Source: Antrodiella citrinella
Lineage: Eukaryota; Basidiomycota; Agaricomycetes; Polyporales; Steccherinaceae
NCBI GenBank assembly: GCA_004802725.1
Contig: SGPM01000004.1
Coordinates: 248,001-312,000, forward strand
DNA length: 64,000 bases
Reading direction: 5' to 3'
Below the pieces are notes generated by a model. That model searched no databases, was not told the DNA's origin, and worked only from the letters and a program-made list of their open reading frames with translations. Below, one piece after another: positions 26,347-35,922 of this stretch (position 1 is its first letter; every line of letters begins with the position of its first letter). The position numbers and the translations under genes were made by a program.

Positions 26347-26676
26347 TGAAGTCAAAGAAAATTCCTGCGAGTCTCAGAGGTTGCGAGAACGAAGGAGGAA
26401 TCAAAAATGAAGGAGGGGACCAAATCCGAATAATCATAACGACAACCCGCCGCATCTCGCACTGGTTCTTCAAGTAGGGAGGCTGACAGTCGTAGTCGTG
26501 GTCAGAGTGCCAGTGAACTTTGTGTGACCCGCCTCCCGACGCGACTGTCACATCTGTCACGGTCGCGGATCGCCGTCCATCCTCTCAACTTTCAACCACC
26601 GCGACGCGCGCGTGTGTGTCGCGAGTCGTTGCGATAGCCTCGCAGCATCCTTTTGACCTGAGGACCTGCCGTCACC

Positions 26677-28752
26677 ATGCCTATCGGCGACATGGAAATC
26701 TTGAACGCCAAAGTGGCAACTCTGGAGGACACTTTACAAGCCGCCTTCGAAGAGCTCCAGATCGTAAAGACACAACAACGGGCGTTACAGGCGCGTCAAA
26801 CCATCACTGCCATTCTGGATGAACGGCGTCCTACTCCTGTGGCGATCCATGCCATCCCTGTAGAGCTCCTCATACAGATCTTCATCTCCGCGGTTCACGC
26901 TACAGATCGCGTGCTTTCGTCGGCGCAAGATGCACAAGACGCCTTCCGCTACGCGCTGACCGTCTCGCATGTCTGCCGCCTCTGGCGAGAGGCTGCACTG
27001 CAGACGTCGAGCCTGTGGGCGCATGTCTTGTTCAGCAAGAACTTGCGCGGTGTTCGGACCACCTTGAACCGTGCTAAGCTACAACCTCTTACGATCGTGC
27101 GCGCTCCTCCCCGCAAACGCTATCCAACTCTGCCGGAGAAGAATATCGCCATGAAGAGTCATCTCGAAGCTACTTCGTCTAGATGGACACATATTCATTG
27201 GATATCGTCCGATATCACTATGCGTCACGTTCTATCAGAGCTGAACAGACTTCCGACTTTCCCGTTCCTCGCCACACTTGACCTGGTGGTGGACGAACGA
27301 AGGCTTCTTGGACCACGTTACATGCCGTTCATTCCAGACTTTTCGACTACCGTCCAGTCTAGGTTTCCCAAACTTGAATATTTGAAGTTGACTCAAGTCC
27401 CTCCTTCCGATCTTCCGCCCGTGACAACTCCCTCGCTGCGTTTCCTCTACTTGCATTTCCCTCATAAACAACAGCCGGAGCAACGGGAATGGAGTCATCT
27501 TCTCCGCATGTCAGGCCTCTGCGCCGTCCTCTATCGTGCGCCCAACCTCGAAGAGTTGATCATAGACGACTCCATCATCCTCATGGATATCCGTCTGCGC
27601 CCCAACGACGGTGCAGAACATGGCCCACCCGTCGATCCTGGAGTCCGACAGACACACCATGTCATCTCTCCTATCTCTATGAACAACCTGACGCGTTTCC
27701 AGTGGGACTTCGCTCCTGCACGCGACCTCTGGCGGCTCTTTTACTTCGTCCGGATGCCCTCTTTGCGTCAGCTAGACATCATCCTGGACAGGTCCGACGA
27801 ACGCTGGCAACAAGTCCGCGGCGGGCTCGTCTCCAACATCGGCAACATCCAACCCATATCGGAGCTCCTCACCCACCCAGTCGTGCGATTCGAGATGCTC
27901 GAAGACCTGCGCGTCGAATGCCTCGACACCGACGGCCTCTCTACCGCCTTCCGCAAGCTAGAGTTCCCGAACCTGAAGTCCCTCTCGATGACGTTCGTCG
28001 AGGTGAACGTCCCGAGCCACCACAAATACCACCGCACGACTACAGGCCCGGAGATCGCCTCCCAGCTCCCTCGAGCGGAATCCATCTTCCGCGATCCCCG
28101 CATGCCCAACCTCACGTCCTTCGAGCTCGCCAACTTCCACTTGGACGTCGCGCACACGAAAGGGATGCTGCAGTACATGCCTGCGCTGGAGAAGCTCTCC
28201 TTGGATTCTTGCACCAACGCAGGCCCCGTCGTGCGCACCCTGAACAGCGTCCCAGACGAGGGCGAGACGAGCCAAGAAGAAGAGTGGTTGTGTCCTGGCT
28301 TGCTGCACTTGTCCTTGAGAAGCTGCCACGATGTTGGGCACCGTTCTGTGGGGATGGTCGCGCGTCACAGGAAGATAGCCGCGACGACCGCTGGGCCGTC
28401 TTCTCCGCGGGCCAAGCGGGCGTTGATTCCCTTGAGGACGCGGAAGCGCGGTATTGGTGCGGCAAGGCAAGGCGGCCTCCTTGCACCTCCAGGGAAGCTT
28501 GAGGCTACGGACCAATCGTTTCCGGCCCAGACCTCCACAACGGCGTCTGCGGCGCTGTCTTCGGCAGGCGGCTGGAAGTCGCACGAGAGGAAGAAACCTC
28601 GCATGTTGAAGTCGGTGTTTGTGGAGGATTGCGATGGGTTTGATGAGACGGGTTCTGTGGAAGAGCTGCGGCAGTATGTCGAGGAGCTGGTTTGGATACC
28701 TGTCTTGTGGCAAGTCTCAAGTGAGGAATCTGACTCGGATTCGTCGAGCTGA
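26677..28752 (+). CDS. F-box/leucine-rich protein, single exon
   Basis: A 691-residue intronless frame, in contrast to its intron-rich neighbours. After a coiled-coil-like start ('AKVATLEDTLQAAFEELQIV') comes an F-box at about residues 50-110: 'IHAIPVELLIQIFISAVHAT' and 'SHVCRLWREAALQTSSLWAH'. The rest is a string of loosely periodic leucine-rich segments ('LKYLKLTQVPPS', 'LRFLYLHFPH', 'LRQLDIILDR', 'LEKLSLDSC', 'LLHLSLRSCHDVGHRS') of the kind that pick substrates for SCF ubiquitin ligases. A Ser/Ala/Arg-rich region and an acidic Ser/Asp tail close it. Agaricomycetes carry large expanded families of this type; the target is unknown. Confidence 0.88.
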   Translation: MPIGDMEILNAKVATLEDTLQAAFEELQIVKTQQRALQARQTITAILDERRPTPVAIHAIPVELLIQIFISAVHATDRVLSSAQDAQDAFRYALTVSHVCRLWREAALQTSSLWAHVLFSKNLRGVRTTLNRAKLQPLTIVRAPPRKRYPTLPEKNIAMKSHLEATSSRWTHIHWISSDITMRHVLSELNRLPTFPFLATLDLVVDERRLLGPRYMPFIPDFSTTVQSRFPKLEYLKLTQVPPSDLPPVTTPSLRFLYLHFPHKQQPEQREWSHLLRMSGLCAVLYRAPNLEELIIDDSIILMDIRLRPNDGAEHGPPVDPGVRQTHHVISPISMNNLTRFQWDFAPARDLWRLFYFVRMPSLRQLDIILDRSDERWQQVRGGLVSNIGNIQPISELLTHPVVRFEMLEDLRVECLDTDGLSTAFRKLEFPNLKSLSMTFVEVNVPSHHKYHRTTTGPEIASQLPRAESIFRDPRMPNLTSFELANFHLDVAHTKGMLQYMPALEKLSLDSCTNAGPVVRTLNSVPDEGETSQEEEWLCPGLLHLSLRSCHDVGHRSVGMVARHRKIAATTAGPSSPRAKRALIPLRTRKRGIGAARQGGLLAPPGKLEATDQSFPAQTSTTASAALSSAGGWKSHERKKPRMLKSVFVEDCDGFDETGSVEELRQYVEELVWIPVLWQVSSEESDSDSSS

Positions 28753-29656
28753 ACCCAAGTTGTCCTGTTCTTACCTTCCCTTTTCCTTTTGGTTCATGCG
28801 ACACCATACATTCTTCTCGAACACTTTCGCGTCACTTCCTCCTCCAGTTCCGTTATGTTTGTTTTCCAGTCATATGATATCCCTTGGCGGCCCCGGTTTG
28901 CACACTCTCTCAAGTTTACCAAGGTTTCCTTGCACGCACCATGTCAGCATCTTATTCGTACCTTCGCATTCTTCTTTTATAGCATCCATAAAACATAATG
29001 CAGCATATAGATGATAAATTCATAGGTCCGAAGTCTCCAAACAAACAATACGAGTCTGCCAGAAGCCGAAATTTAAACTCCGACACGCCATTTATCAATC
29101 GCAAGACTTGCCTCAAACCCCCTTCACCCTCCAACCACTGTCAGCCGAATCCTCGTCGACTCAATTTTCTGCGCATTCTGTACGGTCTAGCCCATGATAG
29201 GAGGAGGAAGGGAAGAGAAACGACCCTAAATGAGCCCAATGAGCGGTCCAGGCTCTGGAACCAATAAGATGGAAGATAAAACACACACAGACTGCGGATT
29301 GGGTCTTCCGGTCCCTTGCACCAATCAATCTACATGGGCTAGCCAGTGGTCCAGTGGTGGGTGGGCTCGTCCCGAGTATCTTCCGTGGCTGGTTGTGTGT
29401 TGACTGGAGGGATCATGGGTGGGGACAGGCGACCAGTACTTACGGGTGAGCTAGGTTGCATTGAGAGATCGGATAAACACATTTAAAATTGACCTGTTAC
29501 GGACACCGACGCGCGTCGCGCGAAGTCGTCGTCGATAAGCACGACCCAGTTTTTTTTATCACTCCTGAATCTGCTCACCGTCGACCACCTACTTTTCCGA
29601 TCCCCCGACCAACCGCCGAGAACATCATATCTCTCACAAAAACATCTGCAGATTCA
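28753..29656. other. Intergenic stretch, no gene seen
   Basis: About 900 bp between the F-box stop and the acetyltransferase start. The left part is probably the F-box 3' UTR. I see only short frames without codon bias or recognisable peptides, and no RNA gene. A run of eight T bases at about 29550 lies within the acetyltransferase leader. Confidence 0.5.
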
Positions 29657-30337
29657 ATGGCAACCTTCATCCGGCGCGCGACCGCCTCCGACTCACGCGC
29701 CGTGTCCCGGATCTGCCTCCTCACAGGCAACGCGGGCGAGTCCGCGGCGCACCAGCACACGTTCGGCGAGCTCCCCGGGCTGGTGTACGCAGAGCCGTAC
29801 GTCCAGCTGCCCTCCGCCGCCGGGTTCGTGATGGTCGATCCCAAACCCTCATCGGAAGGACTCGGCGGAGAAGGAGAAGGAGAGGTGGTAGGGTACATCT
29901 TGACGGCGTTCGATACGCTATCGTTTGAGCAGGAACTGGAGGAGACGTGGTTCCCCCGCTGGCGTGCCAAATACCCAAATCCATACCCAACCAATGACAA
30001 TTCCGGTACTACTGATGGTACACCCGCTACCGACACCCCGCCGAAGCCCCTCCCCGCAGACACGCGCTACATCGCCGTCATCCACAACCCGCACCACGCC
30101 TCGCCCGCCTCCCTCGCCTTCTCCCCCGCGCACCTGCACATCGACATCCTCCCGGCGTACCAGCGGCGCGGCTGGGGCCGCAAGCTCATCGGCACCCTCG
30201 TCCGGTGGCTGGAACACGAGAAGGGGCTGCAGGGCGTGTGGCTGGGCATGGATGTGCGGAACGAAGATGCGGCCAAGTTTTATAAGAGGTTGGGCTTCGC
30301 GCCGATCGAGGCGCGCCGGAGGGGATTGTGGGGTTGA
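29657..30337 (+). CDS. GNAT-family N-acetyltransferase
   Basis: Intronless frame of 226 residues starting 'MATFIRRATASDSRAVSRI'. The acetyl-CoA-binding motif is 'LPAYQRRGWGRKLIGTL' (about residues 160-176; pattern Q/R-x-x-G-x-G), preceded by the beta strand 'LHIDIL' and followed by 'GVWLGMDVRNEDAAKFYKRL' and 'GFAPIE', the standard GNAT C-terminal beta-alpha-beta. A variable insert of about 60 residues (Pro, Thr, Asn) sits between strands four and the motif. GC content is clearly higher than in neighbouring genes. The acceptor (amino acid, protein N-terminus or small molecule) cannot be told. Confidence 0.85.
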   Translation: MATFIRRATASDSRAVSRICLLTGNAGESAAHQHTFGELPGLVYAEPYVQLPSAAGFVMVDPKPSSEGLGGEGEGEVVGYILTAFDTLSFEQELEETWFPRWRAKYPNPYPTNDNSGTTDGTPATDTPPKPLPADTRYIAVIHNPHHASPASLAFSPAHLHIDILPAYQRRGWGRKLIGTLVRWLEHEKGLQGVWLGMDVRNEDAAKFYKRLGFAPIEARRRGLWG

Positions 30338-30606
30338 GGTTTGATGATTGGAAGGAGTGAGGATGGAGAGTCCGAGGGTGGTGGGATCTCATGTGTTTAT
30401 GGTAACACGGTTAGTGGGAAGCAATAAAGCATCCAGTGCGGATTAGGGTACTTGTGATTGGCTGGGTGCTGACCATCCCAACAAACGTATGGAAGCATAT
30501 CTGACGCAAAGCTTCAATATTGAGACGCGAAGTGTGGCTGACAACGACCGTATCAATCCGTCTCATTCAAGGTCTAGATAATTTACACGCAGGAGTCCGA
30601 AGCCTC

Positions 30607-31511
30607 TCATTTTTTGGCACCAGCCTTTTCCTCCTCGGGACCAGGGGACAACACTGTAACAAAGTCGTGTCAGAACGCGAGTTCGAAGGTAGAGAAAGGA
30701 TGCTCACCAAGTGCAATGACAGCGACGACCATGTATATCCAGTACTTCTGGATAAAGCTCTTTTCCGGAACAGGTTCGGCGATCTTACCTTCTGGTGTAA
30801 TTGGCGGTGGGGCGCGTAATTGAGGTCTAACACATGTGCAGATGTCTTAATGGCTTTGTCGCTTCTGAATGATCTGAAGTAGAGAACGCACAGTGGAGGG
30901 AAGGTAGGTGAACGGACAATCACGGTGGAGTTCGTGATTGGCCTGAGGTCGAACAAATCGGCTTGAGACTTGGCATTCTTCTTGGGGCACGCGCCGTTGT
31001 GTGGGATGGGACCAACGAAATAATCAAATGTGTAGGGAGTCCCGTCGGCAGCGAGGTGCAGTGTGATTGACTCTTGTGTGCTGCGTGCGAGATGGCACTG
31101 GGAAGGACGGGAGTGAGCAGGACCGGGTCGGAGAGGAAGAGAGGGACGTACTGCTTTGACGGACGAGATGACCCATTGGGCACTGTTCTGATCGCCTGGG
31201 TGCTCTAGAGCGACCTGGTAGAGGACGTCTTTGAAGCTGACGGCTTTGCCCTGCAGGGCCTCTGCGAAGAGTTTGAGGTCGTCGGAGGGGACGAGATGTG
31301 CGGTCACATGTGGACCAGAGGATGAGAGGGCGAGGGCGCCGCGGTCTGAGAATGGGACATCTGGGATCGAGGGGTGGAATATCCTGTGGCGGAGACGGAG
31401 GGTGTTGTGGTCGTCTGCGAGGGCGAGAGGGACGATGGCTGCGAGGGCGAGAGGAACGAGGGCTGCGAGGGCGAGAGGAACGAGGGCTGCGAGGAGGGCT
31501 GCGAGGAGCAT
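30607..31511 (-). CDS. ER membrane protein complex subunit 10 (EMC10)
   Basis: Lumenal and single-pass subunit of the EMC, which inserts tail-anchored and multipass proteins into the ER membrane. The start at 31511 opens a long Leu/Ala signal peptide made from three copies of an 8-residue unit 'ALVPLALA'. The lumenal domain follows: 'LRLRHRIFHPS', 'ALALSSSGPHVTAHLVPSDD', 'WVISSVKA', 'ESITLHLAADGTPYTFDYFV' and 'STVIVRSPTFPPLR'. The C-terminus has the EMC10 mark 'VPEKSFIQKYWIYMVVAVIA', a membrane helix, and a short polar tail 'PGPEEEKAGAKK'. Four exons; introns near 31,130, 30,860 and 30,680. Confidence 0.85.
31417..31500 (-). repeat. 24-bp tandem repeat coding for EMC10 signal peptide
   Basis: Three 24-bp units (31417-31440, 31441-31464, 31465-31488) followed by a half unit to 31500. 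The second and third are identical; the first differs at two bases. In frame they encode the 8-residue hydrophobic unit three times, lengthening the signal peptide core. Confidence 0.9.
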
Positions 31512-32069
31512 CGTTGGTGTTCGGCGGGACTTGCGCGCTGGTTGTGGTCGAATGAGAACGAAGCCGAGGAGCCGTGTGAATAAGCGCCTTTCTGTGATTG
31601 GATGGGCGAGTCTGCGACGGTCGATCGACAGTCTGGGATTGGCCAGACCGACCACTCAGTGACTCACCGCCAACAATCGTCCTGGACGTCGTGCAACAAT
31701 CGTCCCTCTCGCCGCCAACATTCGTCCCTCTCGCCGCCAACATTCGTCCCTCTCGCCACCAACAATCGTCCCGGACGTCGTGCAACATACAACATTCGAA
31801 CCATTGGTGGCAATGGCAAGCTCGACAGCGGGGAGAACAAAGCCGCTCTCCCATTGGGTGTCCGACCAAAACAGCGATGCGATTGGCTGGGATCATCCTT
31901 CTTACCTTCTTGGGACGGGCCTGGACAGTCCTGGCCCGCCATTGGTCTCGACGTCCGCCTGCGTCCAATCAGCAATGGTCGAGACCCTCAGACCCCTTAT
32001 AAGCTCGCCCTTTTCCCCTCTACTTTCCCCCCACTATCTCGCTCTTCCCCCTACATCCCATCGTTCACA
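31512..32069. promoter_or_regulatory. CCAAT-rich shared promoter of EMC10 and the 32.1 kb gene
   Basis: Divergent intergenic region of 558 bp. Seven CCAAT cores (either strand) occur at about 31597, 31638, 31803, 31853, 31882, 31941 and 31965. A TATA-like 'ttataag' at 31997-32003 is followed by a long C/T-rich tract ending at the ATG at 32070, the classic layout of a strongly expressed fungal gene. A five-unit tandem repeat occupies the centre. Confidence 0.6.
31674..31785. repeat. Five-unit 22/23-bp tandem repeat with A-B-B-B-A order
   Basis: Units: 31674-31696, 31697-31718, 31719-31740, 31741-31762, 31763-31785. The three inner units share 'tcgtccctctcgccgccaa' with one or two changes; the two outer units share a different core containing 'gacgtcgtgcaa'. 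GACGTC is the core of CRE/ATF-type sites. All units share the start 'ca(a/t)tcgtcc'. Confidence 0.9.
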
Positions 32070-32609
32070 ATGAAGTACCGTTCTCCCTCCCCTGATCCCT
32101 CTCTCCCGACCCCTCCCCGCTCGCCACGCGCAGACGACGTAAATCATTCAGCGGTCAACCTCCTCGACTCCCTCACCGCATTCTACCAGCAAGAGCGCTA
32201 CTGGGTCCACCATACCCGCGCTGCTCTCGAGCTCGCCCTTGTCAAAGGCATCGACGCACCCACATCTGCCAACAACATGATCCAGGTCGCGTCTTCTTCT
32301 GCCACCCCTTCGCCGGATGCAGTTCCTACTGCGTCCATGCACTCGGTCAAACCCGAGCCCACATCACCGGTCACCGTTGACAACCGCAAATCCCTCTGGA
32401 TGCGGCGGAAGCAGGCCAACGGTGCCCGGCTCAAGCTCGACGGTCTCAGCCACGCTAGACGCCGCCGGCCACACCGCGCACCCCCCACAGAGCCCGGTGC
32501 TCGTCTGCTCGAGATGTTCTCCGAGCTTGTGGACGCACGCATGGAGAGCTGTCAGCGCATCTCCAGGATGGTCCAAGACGCCTCCAGGCCTGCCTACTGC
32601 ATCTGCTGA
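32070..32609 (+). CDS. Small protein of unknown function
   Basis: Single frame of 179 residues under a strong-looking promoter (TATA-like box 67 bp upstream, C/T tract, 'tcacaatgaa' start context). I do not recognise the family. It has a Pro/Ser-rich opening ('SPSPDPSLPTPPRSPR'), a helical block 'AVNLLDSLTAFYQQERYWVH' with 'HTRAALELALVKG', a low-complexity middle containing 'VKPEPTSP', a basic patch 'SHARRRRPHR', and a second helical block 'LLEMFSELVDARMESCQRI'. There is no signal peptide or membrane helix. A good donor (GTACGT) lies 7 bp after the stop in another frame with an acceptor near 32668, so the 3' end may be spliced differently. The basic patch would allow a nuclear role, which is inference. 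Confidence 0.6.
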   Translation: MKYRSPSPDPSLPTPPRSPRADDVNHSAVNLLDSLTAFYQQERYWVHHTRAALELALVKGIDAPTSANNMIQVASSSATPSPDAVPTASMHSVKPEPTSPVTVDNRKSLWMRRKQANGARLKLDGLSHARRRRPHRAPPTEPGARLLEMFSELVDARMESCQRISRMVQDASRPAYCIC

Positions 32610-33329
32610 TCACGTACGTCTGTTTGACATTTACTACCCCAAGCTTCGTCACTGACTTGGCCCTCACAGACCGGTCTCAGATTCGTTTCGTAGCCTAAAC
32701 ATGCCCGCGCACGCTGTGTCGCGGCATGTCTCTCGCACCTACCACCCCCACATACCCTGGTCGTCATTGCGCCCCGCCGCGCACGACCTCGCCTTGATTA
32801 CGTTACGAATGACCGATATAGTTCTAAAAAGCCGTTGGCATTGGCTGCCTCGGTGATAGGGGAAGCAGAGGGCAGAAGCGGGCTCGGAGCCGCTTGATTG
32901 TCGGTCGGCCTTTGTGTTGGAGGGGTAGGCGACCGTTCGTGTCATAGTTTTATCGAACACTCTGCTGGTTGGGTCCATTGTTTCTCAGTTGTTTCTGTGT
33001 ATACATGGTGGCTATCTCCCTGTGCCTATGTATGTGTATATTATATGAATAAGAGTATGCAACGACAAGGACTGTGACACTGGACAGGACTGGATGATCT
33101 GGATCGGTCTGGAATGCCATTGGACGACGGTGTGGCAATGACTGATATCCAGCCAATGAGAGTCGTCGCCCGAAACGGCAATGTACGTGACGTAAGCGTT
33201 ACCACGCGTTACGGTCCTCCTTGGATTCTGAATCTCCACACTTGCCAAGGCGAATCTCCGTCGTCCTCGCCACCAAGTTACTGTCCATCTACTACACCTC
33301 TATTATCTATATCTTCATCTAATACCCCC
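32610..33329. other. Intergenic stretch, no gene seen
   Basis: About 720 bp. It includes a possible 3' UTR intron just after 32609 and the leader of the next gene. An in-frame upstream extension of the next gene reaches 33114 (see finding). No RNA gene or repeat seen. Confidence 0.45.
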
Positions 33330-34973
33330 ATGTCTTCCGCAAGATATGCTCCCCTTCCAAATCAACACACAGATCCAAACCGCGAACTCGAGGCTGCTTT
33401 CGACGACTCCGAAGACGAGGACGACGAGCCCTCTCCTTTGAACACCAATCCTCGCTCACACAACGGCGCATACCAATCCCTACCCAACGACGAGCCATCC
33501 CAACCTGACTCGCCAGACCGCCAAACACCCAGAGCCTACGATTTCGAGAACATAGACTATGATTACATCCGACCCCCACCAGGCTCCCCTCCGAGCCCTA
33601 CTGCCCGTGCCTTCTCAAACGACTGGGGGAACTCCAACGGCCTGGTCCCCTCTTTCGTGACTGTCAATACCGATGCTGAGCGCAGCCGCCGGGGGTGGTT
33701 CAGGCGGACGGCACAGGCCGTCCTGCCCTCGCACTATGTTGAACGCTTAGGCTGGGCGCCGCAGGTCCCCACGCACGCAGTGGGCGGTGGCACCAACAAC
33801 GACGGTGTCTTTGCTAATGTCACCGCAAAGCCGACACGGCCTCTGCGAATACAAGCAGGCGCGTTGTTCTTTTTTGTTGAACCATCCTTCGTTATCACAC
33901 CACAGCTGACGTGACACATCAACCAATCATTCCAGGTGATGAAACGCTGCTGGTCCCTGAGGAGACGTCGAAAGACGCCCCGCCATCTTATGCGAGTGCA
34001 CAGGCGGACGCGGCACCGTCGTATTGGGAAACGACCATCCACGCCCCGTCGGCGTCGAACTCGCCCGGCGAGATGATCATCGACGGCCTGCAGACCGGCA
34101 GTCTGTTCTCGTTCCTGTGGAACATGCTCGTGTCCATCTCGTTCCAGTTCGTTGGGTTCCTGCTTACATACCTCCTGCACACCACACACGCTGCCAAGCT
34201 GGGGTCGCGTGCAGGGCTGGGTGTGACGCTCATACAGTATGGGTTCGCTATGAGAAGCAAGACAGACGAATGGGACGGCGGCGCGAATGGGGGCGGGAAT
34301 GGGACGACAACGTGGGCGAGCGAGAATAGCTGGTGGAAGATGACGCAGCCGCTCAAGCCTCAGTTCGAAACCGCGGCGGAGGCGGAGCAGTACTACAAGC
34401 AGCTCAATGAGACTATGGGGATAGACGTTCTGGCGTTGCAGAACCAGGATCAGGTTGACCAATCGCCGTTCATGCTCGGTGATGTCGCTTCCGAGTGGCT
34501 CTCGTTCTTCCTCATGACAATAGGTATGTGCCCAGTTGGTACTTTGTACGGCGGCTTATCACTCACCCTGCAATCACACAGGCTGGTTCCTCCTGCTGAC
34601 GTCCCTTCTGAGCTTCTGGCGCGTCAAGCGCTGGGAGCGCAGTATCCTCTCCAGCGCTACTCCCGCACCAGCACCCACAGAGGCGTCCTCAACACCCTCC
34701 TCCACAATCTTCCGCGCGTTTGGCTTCCGGAACAACCTTCTCAGCCAGGGACTCGGTTTCCCTCCCTCCTCTGCCACACACACGCTCTTCGACCAACAAG
34801 AAGAAGAAGATCACGACGGCAGAATGGAGTTCACGAGCGGAGGGGGTTTGAGAGGGGAGTACGTGCTGCCGGATCCGAGCAATTCGAACCCGGAGACGAC
34901 AGAGCGGTTGGCGAGGGCGTTCGCGGACGAGGCGAGGCTGCAGCGGGATCTGCGGGCGGCTGGGTTGCTGTGA
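33330..34973 (+). CDS. Bsd2/NDFIP-type adaptor of Rsp5/NEDD4 ubiquitin ligases
   Basis: Membrane adaptor that brings NEDD4-family ligases to Golgi and endosomal cargo, best known for metal transporter turnover in yeast. The start 'MSSARYAPLPN' carries the family N-terminal motif; an acidic stretch and Pro-rich linker follow. The conserved core reads 'WAPQVPTHAVGGGTNNDGVF', 'ANVTAKPTRPL', 'APPSYASAQADAAPSYWETT' with a PPSY ligase-binding site, then hydrophobic segments 'FSFLWNMLVSISFQFVGFLL', 'GLGVTLIQYGFAM' and 'WLSFFLMTIGWFLLLTSLLS', giving three membrane passes. 'WRVKRWERSI' follows. Intron 1 (33859-33935) must be read as a GC-AG intron to keep the protein in frame. A second intron lies near 34,525-34,580. 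Confidence 0.88.
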
Positions 34974-35797
34974 CCTATCTAGGATGGACACGTCGAAGGA
35001 AATACAACGCGCGATGATCCATGATTGTTCGTCGCGGTAGACCCGTGTATCTGTGTATGATCACGCTAGCGAGAGACGTTTTTGTCGTTTGTCGTTCGTT
35101 TTTTCTGCATCTTCAGTCGTTTCTGCTTGATTGATTGAGCGCTGTTTTTTTTATTTGGGTTCCAGCTTTCGCTCCCTTGTACACTTTTTCACATCATCGA
35201 TATCCGACTTCCGTTTTAGATCACACCTACTTAACTTTGGCTGGCCCTTCATCCTCAACTCTCAATCCTCACCGCGTCTAACCCATCCACACACAACATG
35301 TTCGTCTCTCACTCTCTCACTTTCTCGTTCGCATTCTTGGACTCTACAATCTTTGGATCTGGCTTGACTGGGCTTGGCTTGTAAACCTGGGCTTTATCGT
35401 GTGTGGCGCAATATACCATACAGATGATGTTCGTATACCCCACACTAGTACTCCCTCTGGCGATTCGTGTATCCCGCCAGCTTTCGACGGGCGGGAGCAT
35501 AGACCGCAGAACGGTCAACGTAGAGTGGTATGTATGTTCGACGTCGACCGACGCTCGGTCGGTTAGTCCGACTCGGGTGAAGATGCGGGTCTGATTAGGC
35601 CTGGAGGGATTGCGGAGTTACACTGGACTCCTCGATCGCATACTGCTTGTGTCCAGCCATCCAGTCTTCAATGCTGGGTTGAACGCTCCACGGACGTGTC
35701 CAGAGCCTGAGCGTCGATTCCTGTACGGATAGGCCCAGAGGTAGTCACGGTGAAGAAGGTTCAGAATCTGACGCGTCGATTGTTCTGCGGACAGACC
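34974..35797. other. Intergenic stretch with degenerate repeats
   Basis: About 820 bp after the Bsd2-type gene. Only short frames occur (for example a 61-codon frame starting near 35,425), none recognisable. From 35,680 onward imperfect copies of a roughly 33-bp unit appear (separate entry). Confidence 0.4.
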
Positions 35798-35922
35798 CTA
35801 GAGGTAGTACTTACTGCCAGCGTGATACCAAGAAAGTCGCGCTGGTACGGTCACAATCGATCGGTCCATTCTGAACAATATAACGGGTCGAATCCTTCGT
35901 GGACAAGTCCAGAGGCAGTGTA
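35682..35922. repeat. Four diverged copies of a ~33-bp unit
   Basis: Copies begin near 35682, 35713, 35777 and 35890. They share the pattern 'tcgattc(c/t)' or 'tgaacgctc', a variable 'cggac/ggata' centre and 'ccagaggtagt' or close variants. Spacing is irregular. Identity is partial, roughly two bases in three by eye, so these are old copies. Confidence 0.5.

Noticed and set aside
27958..28713. Long Arg/Pro-rich frame antisense to the F-box gene
   Set aside because: Composition is that of an antisense shadow of a GC-rich exon; no splice signals, no recognisable motif.
29575..30063. 162-codon frame antisense to the acetyltransferase
   Set aside because: High-GC shadow frame; the plus strand carries the clear GNAT motif.
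31024..31968. 314-codon minus-strand frame across EMC10 exons and promoter
   Set aside because: Repeat-driven, Arg/Ser/Pro-rich, crosses known EMC10 exons in another frame and has no conserved peptide.
32595..32609. Cys-rich C-terminus 'YCIC' considered as a prenylation (pheromone-type) signal
   Set aside because: Cysteine is not at position four from the end as a CaaX box requires, and the protein is far longer than a pheromone precursor.
35880..35900. tRNA B-box-like 'gggtcgaatcc'
   Set aside because: No A-box or cloverleaf around it; it belongs to the degenerate repeat.
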